Below, in pieces: positions 42,615-52,709 of a stretch of DNA of 64,000 nt. Each line of letters opens with the position of its first letter. Position 1 is the first letter of the stretch. Position numbers and translations under genes: made by a program. Under the pieces are notes generated by a model, which was not told the DNA's origin, made no database searches, and was given only the letters and a program-made list of their open reading frames with translations. The DNA is from Lepidostoma basale (taxonomy: Eukaryota; Arthropoda; Insecta; Trichoptera; Lepidostomatidae). The stretch covers positions 62,001-126,000 of the forward strand of contig JAHDVF020001052.1 of the NCBI GenBank assembly GCA_022606425.2, read 5' to 3'.

Positions 42615-42830
42615 TATCTTATTTGCTTTTTTATACAGTCGATGCCGTCCACTGCTGGACATCTTACGCCTACTGCATCCAGTCACCAGCAATTTTTCTT
42701 ATATGATAAGACCATCATGTCGGGGGTCTCCCTCCACTTCTTCTATCTTCACAAGGTTTCCATTCCACTACCCTTCTAGTCCATCTTTGGCCTCGCAGTC
42801 CGGCAACATGTCTTGCAAATAACTATATCC
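42615..42830 (-). mobile_element. LINE fragment inserted in family 5 repeat
   Basis: Minus strand reads GTCCAGCAGTGGACGGCATC and LINE coding traces, a 3' end I associate with lepidopteran LINEs. The family 5 repeat continues on both sides (to about 42600 and from 42835). Confidence 0.6.
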
Positions 42831-42845
42831 CTTAACCTTAAACAT

Positions 42846-42876
42846 TTGATAATGCCTTAGCAAGGCGACACATGTC
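42846..42876 (+). ncRNA. Hammerhead-like motif, family 5 (U3/A8)
   Basis: UUGAUAA box, extra U, perfect stem II GCCUU/AAGGC, GACA (A14 changed), ACAUGU, C17. Confidence 0.6.
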
Positions 42877-42935
42877 ATTCCCTTGAAATATAATAAAACT
42901 TTTAGAAAGCGATGTTTTCATTCGTATTAATTACG

Positions 42936-43175
42936 ATAAAATTTTGTGTAAAATAATTTTAACCGAAATATCATATCACCATTTCATCAAACAATAAGAA
43001 AACTTACGCACCAAGTGCCATTATTTAAAACGGAACAATATTTTAATATGATAGTTTTTTCTTAACCGTGAATTTAGCTAAGTTTTTTTTTTTTTTTTAA
43101 AAAAGACTAATATCAAGGATTTAAATCAATGATATTAGAATTTATTTTACAATCTTCAATGTGAGCAGAAAATAG
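42936..43175. other. AT-rich sequence, nothing recognised
   Basis: A T-run lies at 43086-43098. No other feature. Confidence 0.45.
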
Positions 43176-43179
43176 CTCA

Positions 43180-43232
43180 TTATTATGAAGAAGGAATCTG
43201 GTCGTGTCCAGGCTTGAACCGAGCTCGCTTTT
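43180..43232 (-). repeat. SINE2 3' part
   Basis: Minus strand has a box B-like GGTTCAAGCC followed by TGGACACGACCAGATTCCTT, the SINE2 tail. Confidence 0.55.
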
Positions 43233-43324
43233 TATTTCTTTCTTTCGCTCGGTTTCTGCTTGAATTGACGTTTATCTGAAGAGTTGAGAATTTAATAATA
43301 ATACATCAGACGATAATAATGGAA

Positions 43325-43400
43325 TAAGATCCAGGTTGGTCTAGGGGACAGAGCGCTAGGCTCCTTACCCAGGAAGCATACCAAGTATTCGCGAGAGTAA
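43325..43400 (+). repeat. SINE2 head
   Basis: GGTTGGTCTAGGGGACAGAG (box A-like) and CGCTAGGCTCCTTACCCAGG match the SINE2 head at 14435-14390. Confidence 0.6.
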
Positions 43401-43439
43401 AAGCTAACACATTGTAAAGATTTTTTTTATGTTTAAATT

Positions 43440-43560
43440 TAGAACACTATTATTATCTATCACGATATATTTAAATGAAGTTTGTCGCGACAGCTGTTTC
43501 GTCAACCCATGTTGGCATCATCAGGTGTTACAAATTACTAAAGATTCAACAAAGAAAATA
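43440..43560 (-). repeat. Hammerhead repeat family 1, single arm
   Basis: Carries a complete ribozyme and the outer arm (tctatcacgatatattta), but no inverted partner. Confidence 0.75.
43481..43534 (-). ncRNA. Hammerhead ribozyme, family 1, full-length with stem I
   Basis: The best candidate in the window. Minus strand: UUUGU pairs with ACAAA as outer stem I; inner stem I has two CG pairs around an A-C mismatch with an AA bulge, the kind of irregularity used for loop-loop contact in natural type I hammerheads. Core: CUGAUGA (43524-43518), extra U, stem II GCCAAC with GUUGAC (one mismatch, loop AUGG), GAAA, palindromic ACAGCUGU, C17 at 43489. Confidence 0.8.
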
Positions 43561-44390
43561 TTTAATTAATATTTTTTATATCGTGGTTTTTAAGAAATAT
43601 TTAATAACTGACCAATCTATATAAAATAAATCTTATTTTAATGAACAAATATACCTGAAACTATATAATTAATAAAACCGGACGTTCTTTCGTTTAACCG
43701 TGAACTTTTGAACTCAAAAATAATGTATTCTATAAACTACATTCGGTAATCAATAAACAGGTGTGAAATTTGCAAAATGTTCCATTGTGTTGTTTAAAAA
43801 AATATTTGATCAATATAAAACAAGTTAGGGGCTGAAGAGATAAAAAAAACGAGGTAAGTGACAAGTACAAGGGGTTAGGGGGATAAGTAAGAGCAGGGCA
43901 AAACCCCTCAAGAGGGGACTGGATGGGGTAGGTGCAGTGCGCACATGCAGCCAGGGGGATGACAGGAGGAAACTTATATCGCGCGGACTAAGTCTGGCAT
44001 TCAGGAAGACAGACGAGAACACACGAATTCAAACACATTCCACTTTTAAATACATTATTCGTCTACGATAACAATATATTCATACTATTTTATTTTTCGA
44101 AAATTTATACGTTTAATTGAAGGCCTATTTATATACCGTTGACAATCAAAGAAAAATAGTAAAACACTTCATTTAACAATAAAGTTAAGTCGTATAAATT
44201 GTAGTATTAATCCATATGCGATTTCACAGTATTTTTTATTTTTTATCGTTGCAGAATCATTAGTAAATATACATGTGTATTAAGTTAAATTAAATGTATA
44301 TTTATTTAATGATGTAATTTAAATACGTAATTTTTTAAAATTAATAATAAAATTTTATCTTGCAGACTGTGGAGCGAATTTTGATAATTA
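43561..44390. other. AT-rich, with a GC-richer patch at 43830-44010
   Basis: The patch is G-rich on the plus strand and gives a 65-codon minus frame of low complexity. Not called as a gene. Confidence 0.35.
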
Positions 44391-44564
44391 AAGCAATTGT
44401 CATTTTTTAAGTGTGAAAAGACTACATGTAAACACAGAGAACTGACAGATGATGGGGCGATTAGTCGGTGAAGTCCCGTATCGAATATTACGTTGCGAAT
44501 TGCAATGTTAATAATGAATCTTGTTATATTGAATTAAATGGAATGAAGTATGGCGGTTAGAGTT

Positions 44565-44840
44565 ACCTTTCATGCGTAGTCCTGGCCCGTCGCCGTTTGT
44601 CGGTCAGCGGTACCGGGCTGAGAGCGGCTAGGTTAGCTGGTCAGGTCAGGCCGGCGAGGAGAGATCGCGCTGACTGCCGCGGGCCCGACACGGCGCTTCG
44701 GGCGGACCGCAGCGACTGGCGCGTAGGCGCTGCGAGCCGGCGGCGGCGCCCTCAGCGCCCCTGACGACGGCGTTGCGCAATTCGCCCGCTGGGGTGCGCA
44801 AAACTTGCGAGGGTCGCGATACCTGCTACTCGTACATCAG
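44565..44840 (-). promoter_or_regulatory. CpG-rich island, possible promoter and first exon on the minus strand
   Basis: A 260-bp block with many CG dinucleotides in an AT-rich region. On the minus strand it reads toward ACTACGCATGAAAG followed by GTAACT, a plausible splice donor with an ATG two codons upstream. This would be a 5' exon of a gene whose remaining exons lie further left, possibly outside the window. No other exon of it was recognised, so the call rests on composition and one splice signal. Confidence 0.35.
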
Positions 44841-44879
44841 GCGCCCACCGTTGCTTCAACTGTTTTGTTACGAATATAG

Positions 44880-45120
44880 AACAACAAATATCAAATGCTT
44901 TCGTATGAAGCACTTAAATTGTGGTGTGATATTAAAAAAATATAATTTAAGACTTTTTGTATTTGAACGACTTTATTATTTACAACAACTAACAACCTTT
45001 GTCAGGGTTACAAATGTGTATTTTTTAGCCCTGACGAAGCTCCGGCGTAAGTGAAACCGGTTGGTTGTAAATAATAAAGTGGTTTAAATACAAATATAAT
45101 GTTAAATTATATTTAAATAT
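44880..45120. repeat. Hammerhead repeat family 2, inverted pair
   Basis: Arms tttattatttacaacaacta (44970) and ttggttgtaaataataaagt (45061) are inverted. The left ribozyme is cut short (caacctttgtcagggtt), the right is complete. Confidence 0.75.
45031..45062 (+). ncRNA. Hammerhead ribozyme motif, family 2 (canonical core)
   Basis: CUGACGA, extra A, weakened stem II GCUCC.../...AAGU, GAAA, ACCGGU, U17. Stem I is long: AGCC pairs with GGUU and more pairs follow. Core boxes are intact. Confidence 0.7.
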
Positions 45121-45139
45121 TAAATGTATAATATGACAT

Positions 45140-45330
45140 ATCTTAATTAACACGAATGAAAACATCAGTTATCTAGAAGTGTTATTATATTTTATGGAAA
45201 TGACATATTTCGCCTTTCTAATTCAATATCAAATGTCATTTGATAATATATTAAAAAAGCGAAATACGTAATTTCTATAAACTTCCAGGAAACAGACTTT
45301 TTATCCGTATGAATTATTTAATATGTAGTT
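45140..45330. repeat. Hammerhead repeat family 5, inverted pair
   Basis: Left motif near 45202-45235 (minus, UUGAUAU box, GAAAUAUGUC) and right motif 45240-45270 (plus, UUGAUAA box, stem II lost, GAAAUACGU). Both decayed, both with U3 and A8. Confidence 0.6.
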
Positions 45331-45354
45331 TTTTTATCATTGTTCAAGAAACAT

Positions 45355-45512
45355 TAAACTAACTAACTACTAACCATCACGCCGTCTCCCTGAAAGGGTA
45401 GGCAGAAAGAATTGACTGTCACACTTTAACCGATGCGGCACTCCTTCCTTCTCTTTTCGCTCCGCGGGAGACGCGGTGTGATGGGTTGCGAACCTCATCG
45501 CCACCAATAGGC
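45355..45512 (-). repeat. SINE3 (LINE family A-tailed)
   Basis: Minus-strand copy with head GGTGGCGATGAGGTTCGCAA and the family A end, tail as actaactactaaccatcacg on the plus strand. Confidence 0.75.
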
Positions 45513-45699
45513 ATCTCCCGCGCACACTTCGATCGTTCAACATCTATACAAAATAAATCTAAAACAAATAATATAAAATACAATGATATAAAATAAAATA
45601 ACAAGATAAAAATAATTTAACACAAAATGTTATTTTTAGATGATGCACATATTGAATATTTAATTTATGTTCCACGTATCAAACGTTTTTTTTTATTTT

Positions 45700-45810
45700 T
45701 AAGAAACATTAAATACGAATGAAAACGGGTTTTCTAGAAGTTTCATAATTTTTAATGGGAATGACATATTTCGCCTTGCTAGTGCATTTTCAAATGTCAT
45801 TCTTAAAGAG
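45700..45810 (-). repeat. Hammerhead repeat family 5, single arm
   Basis: Contains motif 45763-45793 and the arm gaatgaaaacgggttttcta. Confidence 0.65.
45763..45793 (-). ncRNA. Hammerhead-like motif, family 5 (U3/A8)
   Basis: Minus strand: UUGAAAA box, extra U, partly paired stem II (GCACU/AAGGC), GAAA, AUAUGU, C17. Stem I: inner AU pairs and outer AAUG with CAUU around an internal loop. Confidence 0.55.
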
Positions 45811-46014
45811 TTATTCCCAAAGTGAATGAAATAATGTATCAATTTTTGATATTTTTTAGATATTTTAAACATATATGAAAGCTATATTTTTTAACAACAG
45901 TAACTAAGTTCTTGAAATCTTTTTGAATAGTTTTGTATAATGTAAAATTTTCTTAGGAGTAAAAATAAATGTTTAAAGCACACTATAAACCGCAATATTG
46001 AGAACTTTGCAAGA
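45811..46014. other. AT-rich sequence, nothing recognised
   Basis: No supported feature. Confidence 0.45.
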
Positions 46015-46125
46015 TAGAGTAGACATAAAAGACGATTCTTGAGAGATTACGTTGGCGGCGTGGTCGATAGCCCTCCAGAGGGACGACCACCAAAGAGATG
46101 GAGAGAAAATTAGACGGCATCAAAT
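46015..46125 (+). mobile_element. LINE tail fragment
   Basis: Encodes RRFLRDYVGGVVDSPPEGRP and PKRWRE, a LINE post-reverse-transcriptase segment (GRPPKRW). Confidence 0.55.
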
Positions 46126-46539
46126 TAGAGACAAGATTTTGAGATTCTTGATTCTTTGGTGCAGCAGACTGTAATTCCCTTTGCGGAGAATGTGTCCCAA
46201 ATATGCCATCATTCTAGTTATCATATTAGAGAACAATTATATTTCTACTCTGCCACTATGAAACATCTCATTAGTGATTACCATGTCAGTTCATGGGATC
46301 CTCAACATTCTACGACATTCATATTATAAGTATATCAAATATTTTTTTCATATGGTTAGTAAGTGAACCACACTTTATTGACCATGTGCATAAAATTGAG
46401 TTATGTTAATATTTTTTATTATTATAATAGTATTATATATATTATAAATTAATAAAATGCTGGTATTAATAAAAAACAGAGAGAGAGGACGTTGACACGT
46501 GTTTGATATTTTTATATTACTATTTAGATGATTAATCCA

Positions 46540-47060
46540 GACCAAACGCACAAAACCGTGGTCACCCCAGTTAATTTGCCCCGCCAGCCGCTATCCTGTC
46601 GCTCGCGCCTCTACGCCAAAGGGAATAAGGTCTCTACGCCGGCCGGGCATTTACGACCCTTCGTAGTTCAGCCAATTACTGCTGCTACATAACTACAGCG
46701 TAAACCAAATGCCTACAGATGGTAGAGCGGTCGTTTCTTTGCCAAATACGCCTATTTTTTCCCACACATCGACACAACCCGCAAACAAAGAAGCTCGATA
46801 CTTCGATTTCCGATGATGCGGACTTCGCATTTTATCCTTAAGGACTCCCGCGTTGGCAGGCGGACAAACTTACTATTATTTGTTGGTTTTTAGGTTAAGG
46901 TGAAGGCCAAAGAGGATCCTGCGCCATAGTGATGCACCGCTCCCACCCACCCCTCGCTGGCCCCGCGCCCGCCACCCCTTCGACCACCCCCTCCCACTAA
47001 TCTGTTTCCATTGCGACACTCGTAGCATTGAACGTATTGTTTCATTATTCTCTTCAAGAA
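46540..47060. promoter_or_regulatory. GC-richer single-copy block, possibly regulatory
   Basis: No match elsewhere in the window, no coherent open frame, and clearly richer in GC and CpG than the flanks. It lies 1.7 kb upstream of the CpG island at 44565-44840 if that is a minus-strand promoter. Role inferred from composition only. Confidence 0.25.
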
Positions 47061-47683
47061 AATCATTTTTGCGTCACAAACTCGTGAAATGGACACGTTA
47101 TGCAAATAATAGAAGTATTCGAACTTGTTTTTCCGAGACACGCAAATTTCAACTCGTAATTAAACACGTAACAATTTTATATAGCTTTAAAATGTTTACG
47201 TAAATTAACATAAAACGTGCCTAACAACGCCGAAAGCATCGCTTTGAAGAAATGCCCATCCTCAGTTATTACTTATTTATTGCGAGAAAATAACAGTCCA
47301 ATATTTTTAACTATAAAACTAAATCATCCGCAGACACGCTTCACAAATAGCGACTTTTTTGGCTCTGAATTTAGAGTAAGGAGATTCTCGTTTAAGCTAT
47401 ATCTTTCTAAAAAAGCGGTTTGTTTCAAAATCAGTAATTCATACGAGAGTATAAACAGTTTTAAACTTAGAAAACTGCTTAAAAAGGCAATAAATGTAAC
47501 ATAAATATTTCGAAAAACAAATAAATGATTAAATTTTTTTATGTTTAAAATCATCAAATATGTTCAAAATCATCATAAAACCTGTATCTTGGTTTCATTA
47601 AAACTTTGTTGTGTTTTGGACTTGATTTGTTTAATAGTATTACATTTTTAGAAGAAAAATAATATTTAACTTATTGCTTATTA
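47061..47683. other. Sequence with a 95-codon unassigned frame
   Basis: The plus frame 47217-47504 has no recognisable motif and overlaps a minus frame. Not called as a gene. Confidence 0.3.
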
Positions 47684-48250
47684 CTTGATTTTTCTTGGAT
47701 CTTGTCTTCCCGGAAGTACCAGCCTGAAGGCTATTGCTCCCCTACATGTTGGAAAATATTTATTGGGTGTTGAAGTAAGATATTTTTGGATGGTGACAGG
47801 AGGATATGATAGATTGATAGATTGGTGTAATAGATTGGGTCCAACATTTGGACTTGACTACCCGAGTACGGAGGAGGATAGATTAATCGGGATGGCCTTG
47901 GGCAGGCGCCTGTCTTAGGTGGGGACCAAGGGACGATGACAGGGAGTGACCTTGGATTGAGACCGATTCGGCAATGGGGTTGAGATACATGATGGAGTAA
48001 GGATGGTGGAAAGGGAGGAGGTGGGACATGGAGCGTTGGAGAAAATCAGGACGTCGGCGGTGATCGCGGGGGTGGAGCAGTGGCGACAAGAGAAGGGTGG
48101 AATAGGGTGGCAGATCAGAAGGATAACTTGACCGCGGTGGTTCGTAGAAAGGCGACAATTCCTGGAAGGAGACTGACGTAGAATGGGAAGCGCTAGCTGC
48201 ATTTGCAGCGGTTATGTCCAAGAAAGAGGATTTCGAAAGACAGAAGAAGA
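47684..48250 (+). mobile_element. R1/I-like LINE reverse-transcriptase fragment, copy 2
   Basis: Frame 47685-47918 encodes GSTSLKAIAPLHVGKYLLGV, EVRYFWMVTGGYDR and LGPTFGLDYPS, aligned with 12140-12740. It ends with a GAAGAAGAAG tail. Decayed. Confidence 0.5.
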
Positions 48251-49084
48251 AGTCTTTACAAAAGATCTGATCGATTAAAGAACAAATAGATGCTCATAGC
48301 TTATATGTTTAACTACAGGTACCATGAGCAAATGAGTCTGAAGGCGATTTCGTTGAGTCAGTAAAAATCTGAAACACGGTCTTTTGAATATTCATCACTC
48401 CCACGAGAAAAAAAGGATGGTATCAACGCAGAATATGATAGGGCCAATAGGGAGTGTGTACGATGATCGGGAACTGTGGTTGCGAGAAATCTATTAAACG
48501 GAGATTGGCATTTAAGGTATTTAATGTGTAAGCTAATGATGACAACTCGATCTTCGATTTTGAAAAAAAAAATAGAAACTTTCGCAAAATGTAAACAGGC
48601 CACTTTCTGCATGACGACATTAGATTCATCCACCATCCTCACACCTTCCGCTCTGGTTGAATGAATCTTCAGACTTCCAAGTCTGCGATCGATTAATCTC
48701 TCGTAGTATTGTAGAATACACAATTTCATTGTATGTAAATGGGCAGACACTGGTAAATACGAGTATTTTTATTTTTTCATCACACATAACCGAGATCAAC
48801 TTTAGCCTTGACCCAAAATAAAGAGTCAATATCGAAAAAGACATTTATTTTCTCCTTACGATAAAACTGATTAAAATTAACTATTTTGAAGCGATTTATA
48901 ATTTCATCTATGTTCGCCATAACTGTGTGTTGTAGATGTTTAATGTTTCTTTTTTTATATATAGGTATTATTTTTAGAGGTATAAAATACATATTCGATA
49001 TGAAAAAAAAACACATTAAAATAATGTTAACGTCTATGATATTGGCTTTATTTAAAATATAATTTTATGCCATTATTGTTTAAA
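48251..49084. other. AT-rich sequence, nothing recognised
   Basis: Overlapping frames on both strands at 48358-48844 have no known motif. Confidence 0.35.
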
Positions 49085-49470
49085 TATGATTTCGGGGATA
49101 TGAGCTAGCTCGAATGAAGCGCAATCGTGAAATCAAATTTTCGACAATTGTCGTCTTTGTGGATGCATATTATCCACTTGAGTGTACGTGGTACGAAAAC
49201 GATCCATGGTCTTCCGAATAACTTGCTCAGATAGACGATTATGTCGACCGTAAAATGAACGTAGTGCACGATAAGTTTAGCGAACCAAACCATGATTTTC
49301 AAAACATTTTTTCTCAATTTGCAAACACTTTTCTGACGTCAGTCTATTCATGGTAAAATGGCAAAATGTATTGATTACAAATCAACTGTCAACTGTCAAA
49401 TTAAAAGTCTGTAGAAACAATTTTGCCAGTTTAAAAACCAAACCTCTAAAAAACACCCTATACTTTGTAT
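49085..49470 (-). pseudogene. Tc1/mariner-type transposase N-terminus, broken
   Basis: From ATG at 49351 on the minus strand: MNRLTSEKCLQIEKKCFENH, a stop, then TYRALRSFYGRHNRLSEQVI and RKTMDRFRTT, a later stop. YRALR.FYGRHNR.SE..IR is the classic N-terminal DNA-binding signature of mariner-like transposases. Upstream, 49441-49470 reads as a terminal-repeat-like TATAGGGTGTTTTTTAGAGG on the minus strand. The catalytic domain is absent. Confidence 0.75.
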
Positions 49471-49599
49471 ACAACACTCACATTTTTTGTTTATTTAATG
49501 GGGCATATTGGTTTATATAAAATATTTTAAAAACGAGACTTAAAACTTTTCGGTTTTGATAAGTATCTAATAATACATAAAAATCGTTTTACAGAGAAT
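49471..49599. other. AT-rich sequence, nothing recognised
   Basis: No supported feature. Confidence 0.4.
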
Positions 49600-49800
49600 A
49601 AAGTATATTAATGTGGTTTAATGAATTTTGTTGATACAAGTTTATTGTAAATAAAAAGTATTTACAACATAATACATACCAATTTCCAGTTTCGACCGGT
49701 TTCGACACCTTGCTGTCATCTTATAGGAATTTAACAATAGCTGCCAAACCCGGTCAAATCTATAATAAAAAGTGGAATAAAACTAAAAACAATTTTAAAA
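49600..49800. repeat. Hammerhead-like repeat family 4a, decayed inverted pair
   Basis: Left motif 49694-49735 (minus): UAUAAGA box, extra U, stem II GACA.../...UGUC, GAAA, ACCGGU, C17. The right arm keeps only agctgccaaacccggtcaaa. Confidence 0.55.
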
Positions 49801-50329
49801 AATTGTTTTTTTTTCTTTTCATTAGAGAATAAAATATTTATAAATCATATATTTAAAAAATAATTTTAAATAAAAATATTGAAAACTTTATAACGCATAA
49901 ATTTATGCCTTGTTTTGGCGACGAATAACATATAATTATTTTAATGAAAAAATAGAATATTAATCGATAATACTTTATTATAAGTATATCTCATTTAGAA
50001 AAGTAATTTAGGATATTATTATATTATATTATTTCTTTATTTTTGGAAAATCTCCTAATTCACAGTGTCCTTGACTGAAGAGAAAGCATGAAAATACGAT
50101 TAAATACAATACCGCAACCTTTTTTTCGATTTTGTTTTTAGAACGTCTTCATTATTTGCACTAGATTTACTTATTTATTGTAAACGCACTGAAACAATAC
50201 TTAAATATGCTATTTCGACGGGTGTTCGAAAAAAAAATTATCCACCGCATATCCGCTAAATTAAGGCTGACACAGAAGTGTGTTCATATTTTTATAACAA
50301 TACTTACAAAACATAAAAAAATGTGTGGA
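49801..50329. other. AT-rich sequence, nothing recognised
   Basis: No supported feature. Confidence 0.45.
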
Positions 50330-50432
50330 AAAATGTATGCGAAAAGAGAAGGATGGAGTGCCTCATCGGTTAAAGTGTGGCAGTCCATCCTTTCTGCCAA
50401 CCCCTTCAGGGAGAGACGGCGTGATGGTTAGT
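50330..50432 (+). repeat. SINE3 (LINE family A-tailed), 5'-truncated
   Basis: Starts within the middle block (GCGAAAAGAGAAGGATGGAG) and runs to the family A end (GAGACGGCGTGATGGTTAG). Confidence 0.7.
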
Positions 50433-51599
50433 TAATTGATGTATTTTTAATCTTGAGTAATAACAAAAACCGTCAAATAAATGGGCCCCGTAAATCTAGT
50501 TTTAAACTATTTAAAAAATGGGGTACATTTAAAAGCCACGACAGCATTATTTTCATATACCTCTAATTTGCTATTGCAAGTATATGGTAAACTAGGTAAT
50601 AAATTTAAAGAGTTGCTTCGTGCTTAAACTTAAATCTAACCTTGTGCGTCTCAAAGTGTGGCTCGTAAACCCCTGAAAGTAAAATAAAAACTGCCGACAT
50701 GAATTTTTATTTATTTCACAAATGAATCTTATATTTTGGGTGCATACATAACGAACAGAATTGTAGTGAAATAAAATGCAGAATTTAAGTTGCACGAGCT
50801 GCATTTAATAAAATGATAGCCTTCTTTTGCAACGATAATCTTAACTCCGACAAAGAATGATTAAATGTTATATATTATTAAAAGTTGTGAAACATAAATA
50901 AAACATAAGGAAACAATGGATTTTTTTTATTATATGGAAAGGACAATAACGATTCCCAATTTTCCCGACGCGGTTTAATATAAAAGGGGCAAATTAATGA
51001 AATAAAATGAGTAGTCTTCAAACTTCAGAAAGCAAATAAATTTATTAGGAAAAACAAGATCGCGAAAAAGAGTATTTTTTTTCAAAGATATATTGTAATA
51101 AAGCAATTGAAAATCTCTGCTCCAGACGTTAGGCTATTATACGAACTTGAAATAGACCACCTGTATCCCGGTTATCCGATAATATACTAGGGATAATATA
51201 CTAGGCGAAGCCTGAATCTTGGATTATACTCGTGTATACAACATACTTAATCATATGTTTTCTCTGATATAGATGTTAAGATTTTTGTCATAAAATAAAA
51301 ATACACGATGTATGCATAAATTGTCAGAAATAAAAGTAAGCCGGTAAACATTGTTACCCGATTTTTTTTTTCCTTGAAATATTAACTTTTGACTTTCGAA
51401 ACAAATGTAAAAACAAACTGCTCCTTTACCTAAAAATATATATTATATATACACTAGTTTATTTTTAGAATAGTATTTATGTGTTTCAAATAAACAACAT
51501 TGAAGAAATAAAAATATCGTGTAAATATAAACATTTTACTGGCTAAGTAATTACCATTCAAAATTGTGGCAACTCTTGTAACTCCATAGAAAAAAATAT
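50433..51599. other. Region upstream of Son, mostly AT-rich
   Basis: A short piece at 50815-50895 resembles the beginning of the LINE family B segment at 41200. Otherwise nothing recognised. Confidence 0.4.
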
Positions 51600-51777
51600 A
51601 GTATTTTCTAAACATGCCGGCTGGGTGAAGTTTGTGCGGTTGATAGTGGGCCATTTTACGTCATTTTTATCAACCAATCGATGTTTTTAAAACACTTTTT
51701 ATATCCAATGCATTATTAGTTGTAATGCACACCTCGTGTTATTTGAATAATAGTAAGACTTTAAGTGATTTATAGAA
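51600..51777 (+). promoter_or_regulatory. Son promoter and 5' leader (inferred)
   Basis: The 178 bp before the Son start are richer in mixed sequence than the flanks. They contain a CRE-like TTACGTCA (51657-51664) and an overlapping CCAAT / ATCGAT (DRE-core-like) near 51674-51681. No TATA box is obvious, as usual for housekeeping genes. The transcription start is not known. Confidence 0.4.
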
Positions 51778-52709
51778 ATGGCGGAAACAACAGATTTATT
51801 TCCTGCTAGAAATCAGTCTTTAAAAAAAGAAAAGGTGCCTATAACACCTTTAAAATCATCCACCGAGATTTTGTCTGAACTTTTTGGACAGTTTAATGCT
51901 AAACCACCGGAAATCTCCACCACTGTTTGCTCCGTAACTGATAAATATGAAAAGAAACCAAAGAAGAAGAAAAAGCTCAAGGAAAAAAAGAAAAAGAAGT
52001 CTGATAAGCGCGGGAGGAGCAGCTCAGATGATAGCGACGTCGAGTTGCCAAGAAAAAAAAGCAAAAAGAGTAAACGGAAGAAACATAAGAAACGATCCCA
52101 GAGCAGTGATTCCGAAAATGGTTATATCAAAAAAAGTAAACGCTCCTATAGTCCAGACTCACCTCTTCCCAAAAACCTTATTCCTAATATTGTTCCCAAA
52201 GAGGAGAACGAGAGAAAAGTTACACTGGATACAGGTAATGTCACTATACAGGTGAACAATAATCGTAATAGGGTTGTGAATAATTCACCTGAAGAAATTG
52301 AAGATATTAAACCAGATCTGGATGTATTAAGCAAAATGGATCATATTCCTATACCCAAAACTCCCGATGTATCAAAAATTAAGCTACCGGACGAAATTGA
52401 CAAAGCTGATAAATGCACTGAAAATTCTGACAAGTCCAAAGCTGGAATCAACAAAATTCAAATTAAGAATCTTAAATTCAGTTCTGTGTTTGAAGCCAAC
52501 GTAAAGCAAGCGGAGGAAGAAGCGAGAAAGAAAGCCGAGAAGTATGAAGATGGGGAATTGTCTTCTGAAACCAGTTTAAGTTCAGCCAAAGCTCCATCCG
52601 ATGATTCCGACACTGACATCGCGCAAACTCCGGACCTCAGAGAAAAGCTCAACCATTTGGCTCGATGTAACTCTGAAAATGAGACAAATACCGCAAAGTC
52701 ACCCAAGAG
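51778..52709 (+). CDS. Son: Son exon 1 (residues 1-310)
   Basis: Opens MAETTDLFPARNQSLKKEK. Residues about 58-120 are Lys- and Ser-rich (KKKKKLKEKKKKK, later KKSKKSKRKKHKK), a likely nuclear localisation region. The rest is acidic and disordered-looking, ending NTAKSPK. Donor GAG/gtgaat. The frame would run on for one more codon to a TGA if unspliced. Confidence 0.9.

Noticed and set aside
48358..48750. 130-codon minus-strand protein
   Set aside because: No recognisable domain, overlapping frames on both strands, and AT-rich context without splice or promoter support.
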